This document shows positions 12,201 to 22,348 of a DNA stretch of 64,000 nucleotides, one piece after another (the first letter of the stretch is position 1; each line of letters starts with the position of its first letter). The DNA comes from Trichomonas tenax. Its lineage: Eukaryota > Parabasalia > Trichomonadida > Trichomonadidae. The translations under genes and the position numbers were made by a program. The notes under the pieces were generated by a model. The model was not told where the DNA came from. It searched no databases and worked only from the letters and a program-made list of their open reading frames with translations. Where the stretch lies: contig JALKBU010000094.1 of the NCBI GenBank assembly GCA_023091735.1, positions 22,834 through 86,833 on the forward strand. The letters are read 5' to 3'.

Positions 12201-12213
12201 ATTTTTTTACAAA
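12201..12213 (+). promoter_or_regulatory. Initiator-like element of the transporter gene
   Basis: TCATTTTT occurs with its A at 12201, 13 nt before the ATG at 12214. This fits the trichomonad initiator (TCA+1YW, usually 6-20 nt upstream of the start codon). It also decides the start: the frame is open a little further upstream but offers only a TTG there. A TGACATGTAA copy lies at 12121-12130. Confidence 0.7.
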
Positions 12214-13401
12214 ATGGTATTGGAAGCCTCACGCTTTGCGAAAATTGCGTCCCTGCCATCAGTAATCGTTTGTTCGGCAATATTGACGATTCTAAACAAG
12301 TTTATGTTCGAGCAATATGGAAAAGGCGACAAAATTTATCCGATTCATCAATTTTCGAAACCATGGTTCCAGACAATCATCGGTTTCGGAGGAATGGCGT
12401 TGACAATAATATGGTACGACATCTACAGGATCATCAAAAAGATCAAAATCGAAGAAGAAGCGATCGATACAAATTTTATTCCTGGATCTCCTGAAGAAAA
12501 GCAGCACCGGTGGAAATTCTACGTAAAGTGTGCCATCCCTGGATTCGCGCGAGTCATGGAAATGGGATTGGCCAACATATGCTTATTATTTTTAGATGCT
12601 TCAACTTATCAGGCCCTCCAGTGCATGATTTTGATGTTCTCCATCCTCATCGAGGCTATTTTTGCGCGAAAAAAGATTGTTCTTTACCATTGGATTTCTA
12701 TTATCTTCGTTGTTGCCGCGATTTGCTTCATATACGCAGCGTCGTTGATTGAAACGAGCTATTCGAAGGGAACAATCACAGCCTTGATTTTGATTATTCT
12801 CACTCAAATCATGAAAGCAGCGACGTATGTATTCGAAATCTCTCTTTTCAGGAAGATCCGAACAAAAGCAGCTCTCATTGTCGGTCTTGAAGGCTTTTGG
12901 GGTTTCTTTTTCGTCATGGCGATAATTGTTCCTATTCTTCACACATCAACAGTTGATCATGAAGGTAACGGCATCCACGAAAACCTTTGGGACACACTCG
13001 CCATGCTTAAGAACAACCTTTTGTGGCTGATCCCCGAATTCTTTGTTTTAGGTTTCTCTGTTCTCAGCGTTATGTCTTCAGCGCAAGTTACGTCGCAGAG
13101 TAATCCAGAGCGTCTTCCGATGCTTGAAGGTACAGCAGCACTGATTGTTTGGGTCGTTGAAATCATCCTTTATTACTCACTCAGAGGTTCACAGTACGGA
13201 ATGAGTCATCCTCGCGTCGGAGAGCCTCTGAGAGGTTATTCCATCCTTAGATTTATAGGCTTTGCTTTAATGGCTATTGGCGTTATTATCTATGGAAAGC
13301 TCATCCGATTCCGCTGGCTGTATGTTCCATTACTAAACAAGCAGAGCGGTTTCCGGAAAGTCGAAGATCCAAGAGCGGACGATGATCCACCGAATATATA
13401 A
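12214..13401 (+). CDS. SLC35F6-like nucleotide-sugar/drug-metabolite transporter
   Basis: A hydrophobic protein of about 395 residues with roughly ten membrane segments and the arrangement of the SLC35 branch of the drug/metabolite transporter superfamily. It most resembles SLC35F6: N-terminal ILTILNKFMFEQYG, a cytoplasmic loop of about 60 residues after helix 2, then FLDASTYQALQCMILMF. Family members sit in Golgi, lysosomal or plasma membranes; many move nucleotide sugars, but the substrate here cannot be read. Start chosen from the initiator just upstream. The gene lies between the two copies of the 673-bp repeat. The frame is intact. Confidence 0.8.
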   Translation: MVLEASRFAKIASLPSVIVCSAILTILNKFMFEQYGKGDKIYPIHQFSKPWFQTIIGFGGMALTIIWYDIYRIIKKIKIEEEAIDTNFIPGSPEEKQHRWKFYVKCAIPGFARVMEMGLANICLLFLDASTYQALQCMILMFSILIEAIFARKKIVLYHWISIIFVVAAICFIYAASLIETSYSKGTITALILIILTQIMKAATYVFEISLFRKIRTKAALIVGLEGFWGFFFVMAIIVPILHTSTVDHEGNGIHENLWDTLAMLKNNLLWLIPEFFVLGFSVLSVMSSAQVTSQSNPERLPMLEGTAALIVWVVEIILYYSLRGSQYGMSHPRVGEPLRGYSILRFIGFALMAIGVIIYGKLIRFRWLYVPLLNKQSGFRKVEDPRADDDPPNI

Positions 13402-13468
13402 TCGTGTTTGATATTATATACAGACTCATATATTGTTTATAAACAAACCCCTATGTTTGCTTGTAATA

Positions 13469-13805
13469 TTAACAATGCTTTAAAAGAAGATTCCTAATTT
13501 CTTGTGTTTTTGCATTTGATAGTGCAGTTTCTCCTTTATTATATTTTTGCGTTGATGTCTATTCCATGGAGTGTAAGGAGGAGTTCACATACTTCATTAT
13601 GTCCATAAATAGCTGCTGCAATTAGTGAAGTATAATTTGCACTATTTGGGCAATTCAAATCAATAAATGGGAATTTCAGGTCGAAAAAGAAAAAATATTT
13701 AAGCTCCATTTATCGCGACATAAATAATCAGCACCTGCTTCAATAAGCATTTTAGCGAGAACAATGTTAAGTCTCTGAGATGACGCTTTAATATAAGGCT
13801 GTGAC
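13469..13805 (-). pseudogene. Ankyrin-repeat gene 3' remnant
   Basis: On the minus strand, pieces of ankyrin repeats occur in different frames: AKMLIEAGADYLCRDKWS (about 13725-13785), SLIAAAIYGHNEVCELLL with GIDINAK (about 13540-13650), and a C-terminal NKGETALSNAKTQEIRNLLL followed by TAA at 13469. At least two frameshifts separate them, so this is a decayed 3' end of one of the very numerous trichomonad ankyrin genes. Confidence 0.75.
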
Positions 13806-14457
13806 ACTCTTAACCTGATTTTTAAAAATCCTTCTTATCATTGAATTGGATTATATTAATATTTTAACACAATGATAGAGTCAACAACAGCATTGAGCTA
13901 AATATTATTATACATTTAGTTAGGCATGGATCTCATTTTTGTTGAAAATATATTCATTTTACACAAAAAATCGAATTTTGCCCAAACTTTGAAGTAACCA
14001 TGCATTTTATATCATGTAATATATGTTATGATATTTCATTTAATTATCACATATGCAAAAAAAAATTATCAGTTGCTATTTTTATAACTTTGAAATATTG
14101 GCAAGCCACTAGCCCAAAGATTAAGATAATTGTTTACCATGGCTTGGTTAACATAACTTCTCGAGATAAATTTTGATTTTCAAAACTGCAGTCAATAAAA
14201 TGGTATTTGATCCTAATGTTTTTTGATTTTCGAGTAAGTGGTTACTGTATTCGTTATCAATATCCATTTTAATATTAGATTCGAAAAGATAATTTATTCA
14301 ACATAATCAAACAGTGATTTTGCTTCAATATATACAGTCATGGATTGACACTTATACTGAAAGTTATTAAAGTTCCCTGAGATATATCGAAGTTCGCCGT
14401 AAAAATTAAAAAAAAGATATGTCAAAAAATTTAACGTCTTTGTCAAATTTAAGGGTC
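13806..14457. other. AT-rich spacer, nothing recognised
   Basis: Between the ankyrin remnant and the second copy of the 673-bp repeat I see only AT-rich sequence without a supported gene or repeat. Confidence 0.5.
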
Positions 14458-15130
14458 CGATAGCAATTATGCTAATAATGTAATTTGTTTATTTAACCGA
14501 GACTCAAATTATCTTTATGATTGTTGCAACGTCATAAACAATACCCAATATGGAACAGATTTTGGGACTTTTTATATAAGAAATGGAGAAGATAAAATTC
14601 AAAACTGTACAATCAGACTTTCTAACAAAAAAGGTTCAACATTTAGTTCTAATTATGGAGGTAAATATGTCATCATTAATTGCAACATTGATTTCTTCAC
14701 TACATACGGTGATACATCCTTCTCCACAACGAAAATCACATCTACAGAAAGTTACAGCATTCTTCATCACCTTTCGACATATGAATGCGGTGCTGTTTCT
14801 GCGCTTTTGAATGAAGAATTTCATCATCAAGAAATCAAAACAAAAGAAATTCCTCGATTTTCATTTGTTCAATTTGTATTTTTTTTTTTTCACATAAAAT
14901 ATTCACAAGCTATAATATTTGATAATTATCCACTCATATTTAGATTCGACGACAAAAATTTCAAGGTAATAGATGTGACAAAAGTCATCCAAATGCTTTC
15001 ACAATGTCAATGTCCTCTATCTTTTAATGTATTTGACGATTGCTTACTCTGCTAAAAAGCAGTTTTCTCGTTAACAAAGGTACTCCTCGAACTGATGAAC
15101 ACAAAATTAAAGGTTTGAGATTAAACATCT
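14458..15130 (+). pseudogene. 5'-truncated duplicate of the Pmp-like gene (673-bp repeat copy 2)
   Basis: Near-identical to 11382-12054. The Pmp frame is open through the whole copy to the stop at 15055, but a TAA precedes it at 14450 and no start codon belongs to it, so it is a 5'-truncated fragment. The internal ATG-initiated ORFs are shadows of this frame. The two copies are in direct orientation, 3,076 bp apart. Confidence 0.85.
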
Positions 15131-15329
15131 GTTTTTATTTGTTATTTACAGATAGCATTCTCTCGGGATATATCATTATAGAGGAAATATTGATTAAAAC
15201 TATATTATAATAAGTATAAAAGAAACCATACATGTAAAAATTAAGTCAAAAATCTGATTGTCAAATTGCCATGTAAACTGTCAAGTCAAAAATGGTTTTA
15301 TGTCAAATTGACATGTGAAATGAAATCAA

Positions 15330-16061
15330 ATGAGTTCAAGTATTTACAGAATTCTTCTGGGAAATCCTTACTGCGTTTGGATATACGAAAACACACTCCA
15401 GACGCCGGATTATCCTTTATTTCCAATAATTCACGGCCTTTGGTGCGTTTATTTAGTTCATCTTTCAACAAAAGGCGTCTATTGCAGTTTTCTGACTAAA
15501 TTCATTACCACTCTGATCATGTCTGTAATTGAAGAGCGTTTCATTGTTATTATTCAAGATGCTCGCAACCAAACAAGCGAATACAAAATGGAATGGTTTA
15601 TGACTTCTTTAATCCTCGAATTTATCACTGTGTCGATCGCTTCTGTACTTTTGCACTTCACTTCAAGCAAAATTCCGCCATTTGTCCTAAGACTCTTCGG
15701 TTTTCTTATTTCGCTTCCAAATGGAACAGAAAAGATCAGAATTTTCTATTTCACATACACATACCTTCGCAGCCTCGATCCACGTCTTCTCATGGTTCTC
15801 TCAATAAGCTTTGCTTTCGCTCCAGAATTCATTGAAAAATTAGTTAGAAAATTTACACATAAAAGAGCTGAATCTAAGTATACAAGAACACGTCACCTTG
15901 TTTACGGCTGCTTAATTTTGTGCATTGCCTTCCAATTCTTGGCTGGTGGAAGTTTCTTGACACAGATTCCATTCTTATCGAATCTTCCGCATGCTATCAT
16001 CATCCAAACAGTGAATTTCGCATTCCCGATTTACTACCTTTTCATGTTCTTCAAGAATTAA
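15330..16061 (+). CDS. Multi-pass membrane protein, family unknown
   Basis: The frame encodes 243 residues with about six hydrophobic segments (for example HGLWCVYLVHL, LTKFITTLIMSVI, LILEFITVSIASVLLHF, LVYGCLILCIAFQFLAGG, and a C-terminal FAFPIYYLFMFF), separated by short charged loops. I do not recognise the family. The topology is compatible with a small channel or transporter but no diagnostic motif is visible. The 100 bp upstream contain three TGACATGTAAA-like sequences (about 15230, 15267 and 15308). Confidence 0.65.
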   Translation: MSSSIYRILLGNPYCVWIYENTLQTPDYPLFPIIHGLWCVYLVHLSTKGVYCSFLTKFITTLIMSVIEERFIVIIQDARNQTSEYKMEWFMTSLILEFITVSIASVLLHFTSSKIPPFVLRLFGFLISLPNGTEKIRIFYFTYTYLRSLDPRLLMVLSISFAFAPEFIEKLVRKFTHKRAESKYTRTRHLVYGCLILCIAFQFLAGGSFLTQIPFLSNLPHAIIIQTVNFAFPIYYLFMFFKN

Positions 16062-16666
16062 TTTTTCGATATTCAAGTTTGGGAAATATATCTATTTTGT
16101 CTAAAACACCTGTCTAAAAATTCAACACATTTCATATCTTAACACTATTTTTACACGTATTTTTCAAAATCAAAAAATACAAGCTACAGTGAACATTACA
16201 TTAAATATGGTATTGTTATCCACCCGCATAAATATTTTCATATTGCAAATGTGACTTTAAAAATATTTAGCAAAAATTTGAAAATTAGATATTTATTTAT
16301 TTCTGTTTTAAAGAAATGATTATACAATATGTAGATAATATTTTGTATATTATGAAAATGATCTATAAGAAAAATATTTTATATTTTTAATATTTTTTTT
16401 ACCAATCTTTTTTAAAAAGCTTGAACAATAATACAAAAGAGATACTGACTCTATTAGCCTCATTCCAAAACTTAACATTTAAAATTCAAAAAATAATTCA
16501 TATAACACTTAACAAACCGTCCACTATTACTATTTTTGGTGCTATATTAACTTATGGTATGAAAATTTGGACGTAAAATTGAATTAACGAATTTGTAATA
16601 TTTCATTTCCACCAATATCATAAATATTAGAGTATTCACGTAAATAAAAATCAAAGCAGCAAAAAT
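16062..16666. other. Intergenic, convergent genes
   Basis: AT-rich spacer between the 3' ends of the membrane protein gene and the FOP-like gene. No feature is recognised. Confidence 0.5.
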
Positions 16667-17077
16667 TTATTGGTCCTCAAGAGTCTTGAGTTGTTCTTCA
16701 ACAAGTTGTACAAGATATGGTGTTCTATCGTATGTGCAGAGATTTAAGCTCTTTCCAAGTTCACGGCGGTCTATTTCGATTTCAGGATGCTGACTTTCGA
16801 ACTTTAGAACTGCTGGTGCGAATTTGAATCCTGCAGATTGAAGGAATTCGAGAACAAGCTTGTACTGGAGCTCCTTGCCTCCGTCGACAGGGATGCTCGG
16901 GAAAGCCTGGAGCTCTGGCTGTGAGTCATCAAGAATGTGACGAGCAGCGACTTTCGCCATCTCTTGGGCGTCAGCGAGGACTTTCTCCTTGATGCCCTTC
17001 TCCTCGACGAGCTTCTGGAGTTCCTCGATGACTTCTTTCTGTGTATCACTGACAACGCCTTCTAACCAGGTGCTCAT
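16667..17077 (-). CDS. FOP/CEP43-like LisH-type centriolar protein
   Basis: A 136-residue protein. Its central part (about 70-115) reads LVLEFLQSAGFKFAPAVLKF, then RRELGKSLNL. This is the pattern of the LisH-like dimerisation domain of FOP (FGFR1OP/CEP43) and related basal-body proteins, where two helices pair and a conserved L-x-x-x-L-x-L segment closes the fold. The N-terminal 40 residues are a charged helix. Family members act at centrioles and basal bodies, which suits a flagellate. The protein is short, so it could also be another LisH protein such as an FOR20 relative. Confidence 0.65.
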   Translation of the reverse strand: MSTWLEGVVSDTQKEVIEELQKLVEEKGIKEKVLADAQEMAKVAARHILDDSQPELQAFPSIPVDGGKELQYKLVLEFLQSAGFKFAPAVLKFESQHPEIEIDRRELGKSLNLCTYDRTPYLVQLVEEQLKTLEDQ

Positions 17078-17679
17078 TTTTTTCTCTTTTTCAAAACGTT
17101 TTAGTCAAACGTCTTCTGTTTTGTTTTCTGTCACTTTACATGCCCAAAATAATAGCCCATCTTTTTCTTTAGAAATGAACTTATAATCTTTGAGTATTAG
17201 CACCAGTTCTTCATGGGCTTACTAATTATGATGTTGTTTAGTTTCAATTTTCATTTTGGTAAATATATATTGAAACACTCCCTTTTAGATATAGCTTCCC
17301 CTAGTTATAGCTTTCGTAATAATGACAACGCATTTTTTTCAATTTTCATATTGAATAAATTGATGAAAATATTCAGATAAAACATCTTAAAGGCTTACAT
17401 CATTTAGCCGTGACTTTGCTAACTGTGATGTTGTTAAGTGTCGATTTTCGAATTGATTAATTTGAAGAAAAATATTTTGAAATAATTCTTTATAAATATA
17501 TAGTACTATCTTGTAGTTCTCTATCCTTTTCTCTGACAATAACAAGGAATTAATTTATATATTGATGAAAATCATATTAAATTTTCTTTATTATGTTCAT
17601 AAGCAACGTGCAGAATTTGTTTTTTCTTGGGTTATAAAAGTTGAGGCAAAAATTGAATAAATTTATAACATTTTTAGAA
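17078..17679. other. Intergenic region
   Basis: AT-rich spacer between the FOP-like and LRRC23-like genes, which are transcribed in the same direction. No gene or repeat is recognised. Confidence 0.5.
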
Positions 17680-19011
17680 TTAGTTGGAGCTTTCATAGGT
17701 TCCTGTTTCGTCATATGTTCCTGTTTCATCAGCGGTTGTTTCCTGTGTTTCCTCTGTTGTTGTTCCGTCTTGTGTTTCTTCTGTGGTTCCATCTTTTTCT
17801 GTTGACTCAGAAGCTGCTGCAGCTGCGGCCGCTGCCTCTTTCTCTGCTTCTTCCTTCTCTCTCCTTGCCTGCTCCTCGGCCTCCTTGCGCTCCTTCTCGA
17901 GATTGAGAGCGTCCTGGCGCTCAGCGAATGTGATTGCCTCTTCATCAATCTTCTCGAGCCATGGCATCATTAAAATGACATCAGATTTGAAGTTCTCGAC
18001 TGATGTAACTGGTGTTTCATCGAAAACTATTGTGTTCATGTTCTTAAGGCCGGCGAGAACTTTGAGATCATCCAATGTCTGAACAGCTGTCTGGTGCATA
18101 TCGAGGAATTTGAGTGCAGGAAGATCCTCGAGAGCTGGGAATGTCTCAACTTGGTTTTCTCCGATGCTCAATGTCTCGAGATTGTCCATGCCAGCAAATA
18201 AGACGCTTGGCAACTCTGTTATGGCGTTCTGATCGAGTTTGAGGACTTTAAGAGATGCTAAATATGCGAATGTTCCAACTTTGAAATTCTTGAGATTATT
18301 TTGTGATAAATCGAGCTCCTCAAGCTTGGAGAGTTGCTCGAAAGCGCGTGGTGAGATGTATTTGATTGCATTTTGCGAGAGATTCAATTTCTTGAGATTT
18401 GGTGTGTTAAATTTATTTAATGCGCAGAATTTGTTTTGGGACAAATCCAGAACCTCCAAAGCTGGAAGATTAATGTCATCAAAGTTAACAATCTTGTTCT
18501 CATTCAGATATAATTCTTTCAATTTGTCCAATCCGTTGAGAGCATCGGCATTTGAGATTGCGTTTGTCTTCAATGCGATGTAGAACAGAGATTTGAAGTT
18601 AGATAATGCTGAAATATCGACGATATCGGCCTCTGCAACAGAGAATGACGTGAAAGCGAAAGAAAGAGATCCCTCTTCGATCGGCTGAAGATCAGATAGG
18701 CGGTTGGCGATGAAATCTGGTGTCAATCTCAAAACTTCTTCGTCTTCTGGATCTGGCGTTTCAGGATCTGGAACTAATTCCTGTTTAACAGTTGTAACAA
18801 TGCTCATTACGTACTGTGTGTACTGCTCCTTATTGAACTGCTCTGGCTTTTCGATCGCTTCAAGGAGATGATTGAATTCTTCCCTTGAAAAATCGTCAGG
18901 AAAGTGAATCTTCATCATCACGAAGTCGATAGCCTTCTGGTGACCGATTTCACCCTCGAGAACTTCCTCTTTTGCAAGGGAATCGAATAACTCTCCAATT
19001 TGCTCTTCCAT
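17680..19011 (-). CDS. LRRC23-like axonemal leucine-rich-repeat protein
   Basis: The 443-residue frame has an acidic N-terminal helical region (1-125), then about nine leucine-rich repeats (about 130-350), for example LKELYLNENKI, LEVLDLSQNKF, LKKLNLSQNAI and LEELDLSQNNL. An LRR cap MPWLEKIDEEAITFAERQDA follows, then a charged coiled coil with an Ala run (about 375-405) and a Thr/Glu-rich tail. The segment just before the repeats (SLSFAFTSFSVAEADIVDISAL) and the cap match LRRC23, a radial-spoke RS3 component of flagellar axonemes. The role is therefore probably flagellar motility. The simple-sequence tail is typical of axonemal proteins and may be length-variable. Confidence 0.7.
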   Translation of the reverse strand: MEEQIGELFDSLAKEEVLEGEIGHQKAIDFVMMKIHFPDDFSREEFNHLLEAIEKPEQFNKEQYTQYVMSIVTTVKQELVPDPETPDPEDEEVLRLTPDFIANRLSDLQPIEEGSLSFAFTSFSVAEADIVDISALSNFKSLFYIALKTNAISNADALNGLDKLKELYLNENKIVNFDDINLPALEVLDLSQNKFCALNKFNTPNLKKLNLSQNAIKYISPRAFEQLSKLEELDLSQNNLKNFKVGTFAYLASLKVLKLDQNAITELPSVLFAGMDNLETLSIGENQVETFPALEDLPALKFLDMHQTAVQTLDDLKVLAGLKNMNTIVFDETPVTSVENFKSDVILMMPWLEKIDEEAITFAERQDALNLEKERKEAEEQARREKEEAEKEAAAAAAAASESTEKDGTTEETQDGTTTEETQETTADETGTYDETGTYESSN

Positions 19012-19426
19012 GAAAAATGTAACGTATTTTACAATAACCTTATTTATCGGGAAAGTTCATCATTTAACAAAACATTCATTGTTTAATAAATCAACTTCTC
19101 TATTATAATAAACCATTCTTTGGTTCAAACTCCATAATATCATTGAAGTAGTTCCACATTTATTTGATTTTTATACAACTAATATCCAATTTTAATTTTG
19201 TTATCATTGATAACCTTCAAGTCATCTTCAATTATCTTCCTTCACCAACTAAAGCTAAACCACAAGTTCTCTCTCGATTTCATTTCATTGATTATCAAAA
19301 TGAAATTTACTATATTCATAAAAAATTACAAGAAAGAATGGATTTGTAAAGAGACATAGAGATAGCAGAAAGTACCGACTTTATTCCGATCTATAGAATG
19401 ATCCATGGATATTTCAAATAAATAAA
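19012..19426. other. Intergenic, no supported gene
   Basis: A 61-codon plus-strand ORF at 19164-19349 has no recognisable motif. I treat it as unsupported, though its composition is slightly protein-like. Confidence 0.4.
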
Positions 19427-20814
19427 TTAGTTTTGTTCCCATTCTGTGTGGAATTTGCCCTCCTTGTCGATGCGCTCGTATGTGTGCGCGCCGAAGAAGT
19501 CTCTCAAGCCCTGGATGAGATTTGCTGGGAGAACTTCAGATCCATAAGCATCGAAGTAAGCGAGGCAGGAAGAGTAGAGTGGGATCGGATAACCCTTGAT
19601 TGTTGAGAGAGCGCAGACCTTACGCCATGACTGGACACGCTCTTCGACAGCTGTCTTGAAGAAATGGATCATGAGCAAGTTCTTTGTCTTGTTGTTGTAG
19701 TAAGCGGAAACATCGTTGAGGAAGTTTGCCCTGATGATGCATCCGCCTCTCCAGACCTTGGCGCACTTTGAGATGTCGACGCCATAGTCGAGCTTGGCGG
19801 AGGCCTTCTGGATCATAGAAAGTCCCTGAGCGTAGCAGATGATCTTAGCGGCGTAGAGAGCTCTCTCGAGGTCATCGATTGTGACCTGGATGTCGATGCT
19901 CTGAAGTGGCTCGCGCTTGATTGTCTTTGATGCCTCTACTCTCTCAGCCTTCAAGCAGGAGAGGATTCTGGCGTAGATGGCCTCACCGAAAGTTGGTGTA
20001 GCGGATGGGAAGTCGAAGGAGTCCTGGGATGTCCATTTGTCTGTTCCCTTCTGCTCGGCTGTGTCGAGGATGAGATCGACGATGTGCTTGTCGCCCTCCT
20101 TCTTCCTGATGACCTTCTTTGTGATCTCAATCAAATAAGACTTGAGAACGCCCTGGTTCCACTTTCCGAAGACGTCAACGATGGCATCGTTATCCATCTT
20201 GAGTGCGTTCTTCATGATGAAGTATGTTTCGGCGATGAGCTGCATGTCGGCGTACTCGATGGCGTTGTGGACCATCTTGACACTTCGTCCAGCACCACCG
20301 CGTCCCATGTAGTCAACGCATGGAGCCATCCAGAGATTTGGCAGCGATTGGGAGCAAAACGCGCTTGCAGTTCTCCCAATCCTGAAGATGGCAACCGAAC
20401 ATCATGGCTGGGCCATTGAGAGCACCCTCTTCGCCGCCGGAGATACCCATACCAATGAAATGGATTCTTGTTGGCTCAATAGCCTTCTGGCGTCTCTGTG
20501 TCTCTGGTCAGTGTGAGTTGCCACCATCAATGATGACATCGTCCTTCTCTAAGAGTGGCTTGAGCAAATCGACGACAGAATCGACGAATTCAGCAGTAAC
20601 CATGAGCAAGAAGATCCTTGGCTTCTTGAGGACTGAGATAACTTCAGGCAATGTCTTGTATCCTGTGATGTTCGGCTCCTTGAGTGCTAACAATGCTTCA
20701 GTTTTGAGCCCATGTCCTGTTGAAGACAGCTACGTTGAATCCCTTGTGGGCGAAGTTGCGGGCAATGCTGGCTCCCATTGTGCCGAGTCCGTATACGCAA
20801 AGGTTGTGAGACAT
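19427..20814 (-). pseudogene. gnd: 6-phosphogluconate dehydrogenase pseudogene
   Basis: Reading frames together cover a nearly full-length 6-phosphogluconate dehydrogenase, the oxidative pentose-phosphate enzyme that makes ribulose 5-phosphate and NADPH. The N-terminus has the GLGTMGASIARN dinucleotide fold, then DGGNSH, GMGISGGEEGALNGP and MVHNAIEYADMQLI. Breaks: a frameshift near 20693-20700 (after NRTWAQN); TGA at 20508-20510 where the family has Trp after DGGNSH; and a frameshift near 20330-20345 before the CVDYMG motif. In addition the conserved GAGHxVKM reads GAGRSVKM, losing a substrate-site histidine. The total length is not a multiple of three. An intact initiator remains upstream. 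Sequencing error could explain one indel, but not all changes. Confidence 0.85.
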
Positions 20815-20820
20815 TTCTTG

Positions 20821-20830
20821 TGAAAAATGA
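20821..20830 (-). promoter_or_regulatory. Initiator-like element of the 6PGDH pseudogene
   Basis: On the minus strand TCATTTTTCA lies with its A at 20828, 14 nt upstream of the ATG at 20814. It matches the trichomonad initiator in sequence and spacing, so the promoter may still fire although the frame is broken. Confidence 0.6.
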
Positions 20831-22348
20831 GAGTTATCATCTCAAAAAATAAAAATCAATCAAGAAAATTCCTATTTTTTTATATAGTGTCTATATACAT
20901 AACATTCTCTCAATTTTGATTTTAGTGAAATAATAAGGATTTAGTTTTTGGATTAATTTTTAAATATATTTTTCACAATGATTTGTCATGATTTTTATAT
21001 CTCTGTCAATATTGATATGTGATTCTTTTTATCGTTATATTTGATTAGTACGTGAATTGTGAATATTATTTAATAGATAAAATTTGTTATTATAAAATTA
21101 CTAAATTAAATAATATTAACTCGATATGTCAAGTAATATTTTTGGATAATAATCTTTTTTGTGAACTTTGATACAATAATTTTCGAAAACCGTATAATAC
21201 TGATGTATGAGACATATATAACTTAAAAATTATGTGAATGTTTGATTTTTTGAGAAAAAAAATGTTTCCATATTCTATAGCATTAAGATATATGGTATTA
21301 TTATAATATTTCATCAAAAATATTATTGACAAAATAATTTAATAAATGCATTTTAAATATTCTGCTAATATCATATTTATGATAAAAAAATGATTTTTGG
21401 AAATTTAACATAATTGAGCGACCCGTTCATTTATTGTTAACACTCATTTAATATTTTGTGAAAAAAAATTCAATCAATCATATGTCATTAAGGTTATTTC
21501 GCGATCACAGCATATTTGGCATCTGGGGAATTAGTGAATCAAGATTTTTAGCATAAAATCAATTTTTGAGTTTTATTATTGCACCACCTTAAAAATTTAC
21601 AAACAATGACAAATTGGCTGCTTTTTACAGTTCAATTATACAATAACATGAATCAATACTACGAATACTATATCTTTTTCGTAGCAAATACCAAAAATTC
21701 TTGATATTTGTGAAGTTATGGGCATTTTATTTGAGTGACTAATTTAGACAAAACATTATCCCAATTGTGTGTTTGTATAGCAATGGCCAACGAATAGAGT
21801 GCCCTCAATGTGTTGTGTTGGCACGCAGCAAACGCCATTTAGTTTGTTGTTTTCATATCATTCTTAACTTCAAGTTATTGTTGATCGATGTTCAAATAAA
21901 GAACAGCTACTGATGAAGTATAACATTAGTCCAATCATGCTATGGATAATTCTCTTATTAGTTAAATCGAAAAATTCAAATTACTATTACATTCACGCTT
22001 TGTGCAAGAAAACGTATTTGCATCAAGTTGTATAACAATAGCCAATTTATAAAAAGTCATGAAATTGTTTTGAAACAACAAATATCGAAAATGAACGAAA
22101 TAGTATACGAGCACGGGTCTAGTCTTCAAAATGAGGAATCATTCATCATCTCATTTAGTAATTGACGTCATAAACATTGTTCAATTTTTCGATGAAAATA
22201 TTCGAATTTGATATCAACCAAATCAAAGCTTTATCTTTACATAATTAATACTATTTTCGAATTGAATAAAAATAGTTCCTTATTTGATCATAAAATAAAC
22301 AAACAATTTAAAATATAAATCAACAACAAGTTGATATGTATTAATATA
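20831..22348. other. 1.5-kb AT-rich intergenic region
   Basis: No gene, family fragment or clear repeat could be recognised in this stretch between the 6PGDH pseudogene promoter and the 3' end of the RIC1-like gene. Confidence 0.5.

Noticed and set aside
12196..12213. Upstream TTG start for the transporter
   Set aside because: It would lie before the initiator A at 12201; the ATG at 12214 fits the expected spacing.
17577..17948. Gln/Lys/Arg-rich minus-strand ORF
   Set aside because: Frame-shifted shadow of the LRRC23-like coiled-coil tail.
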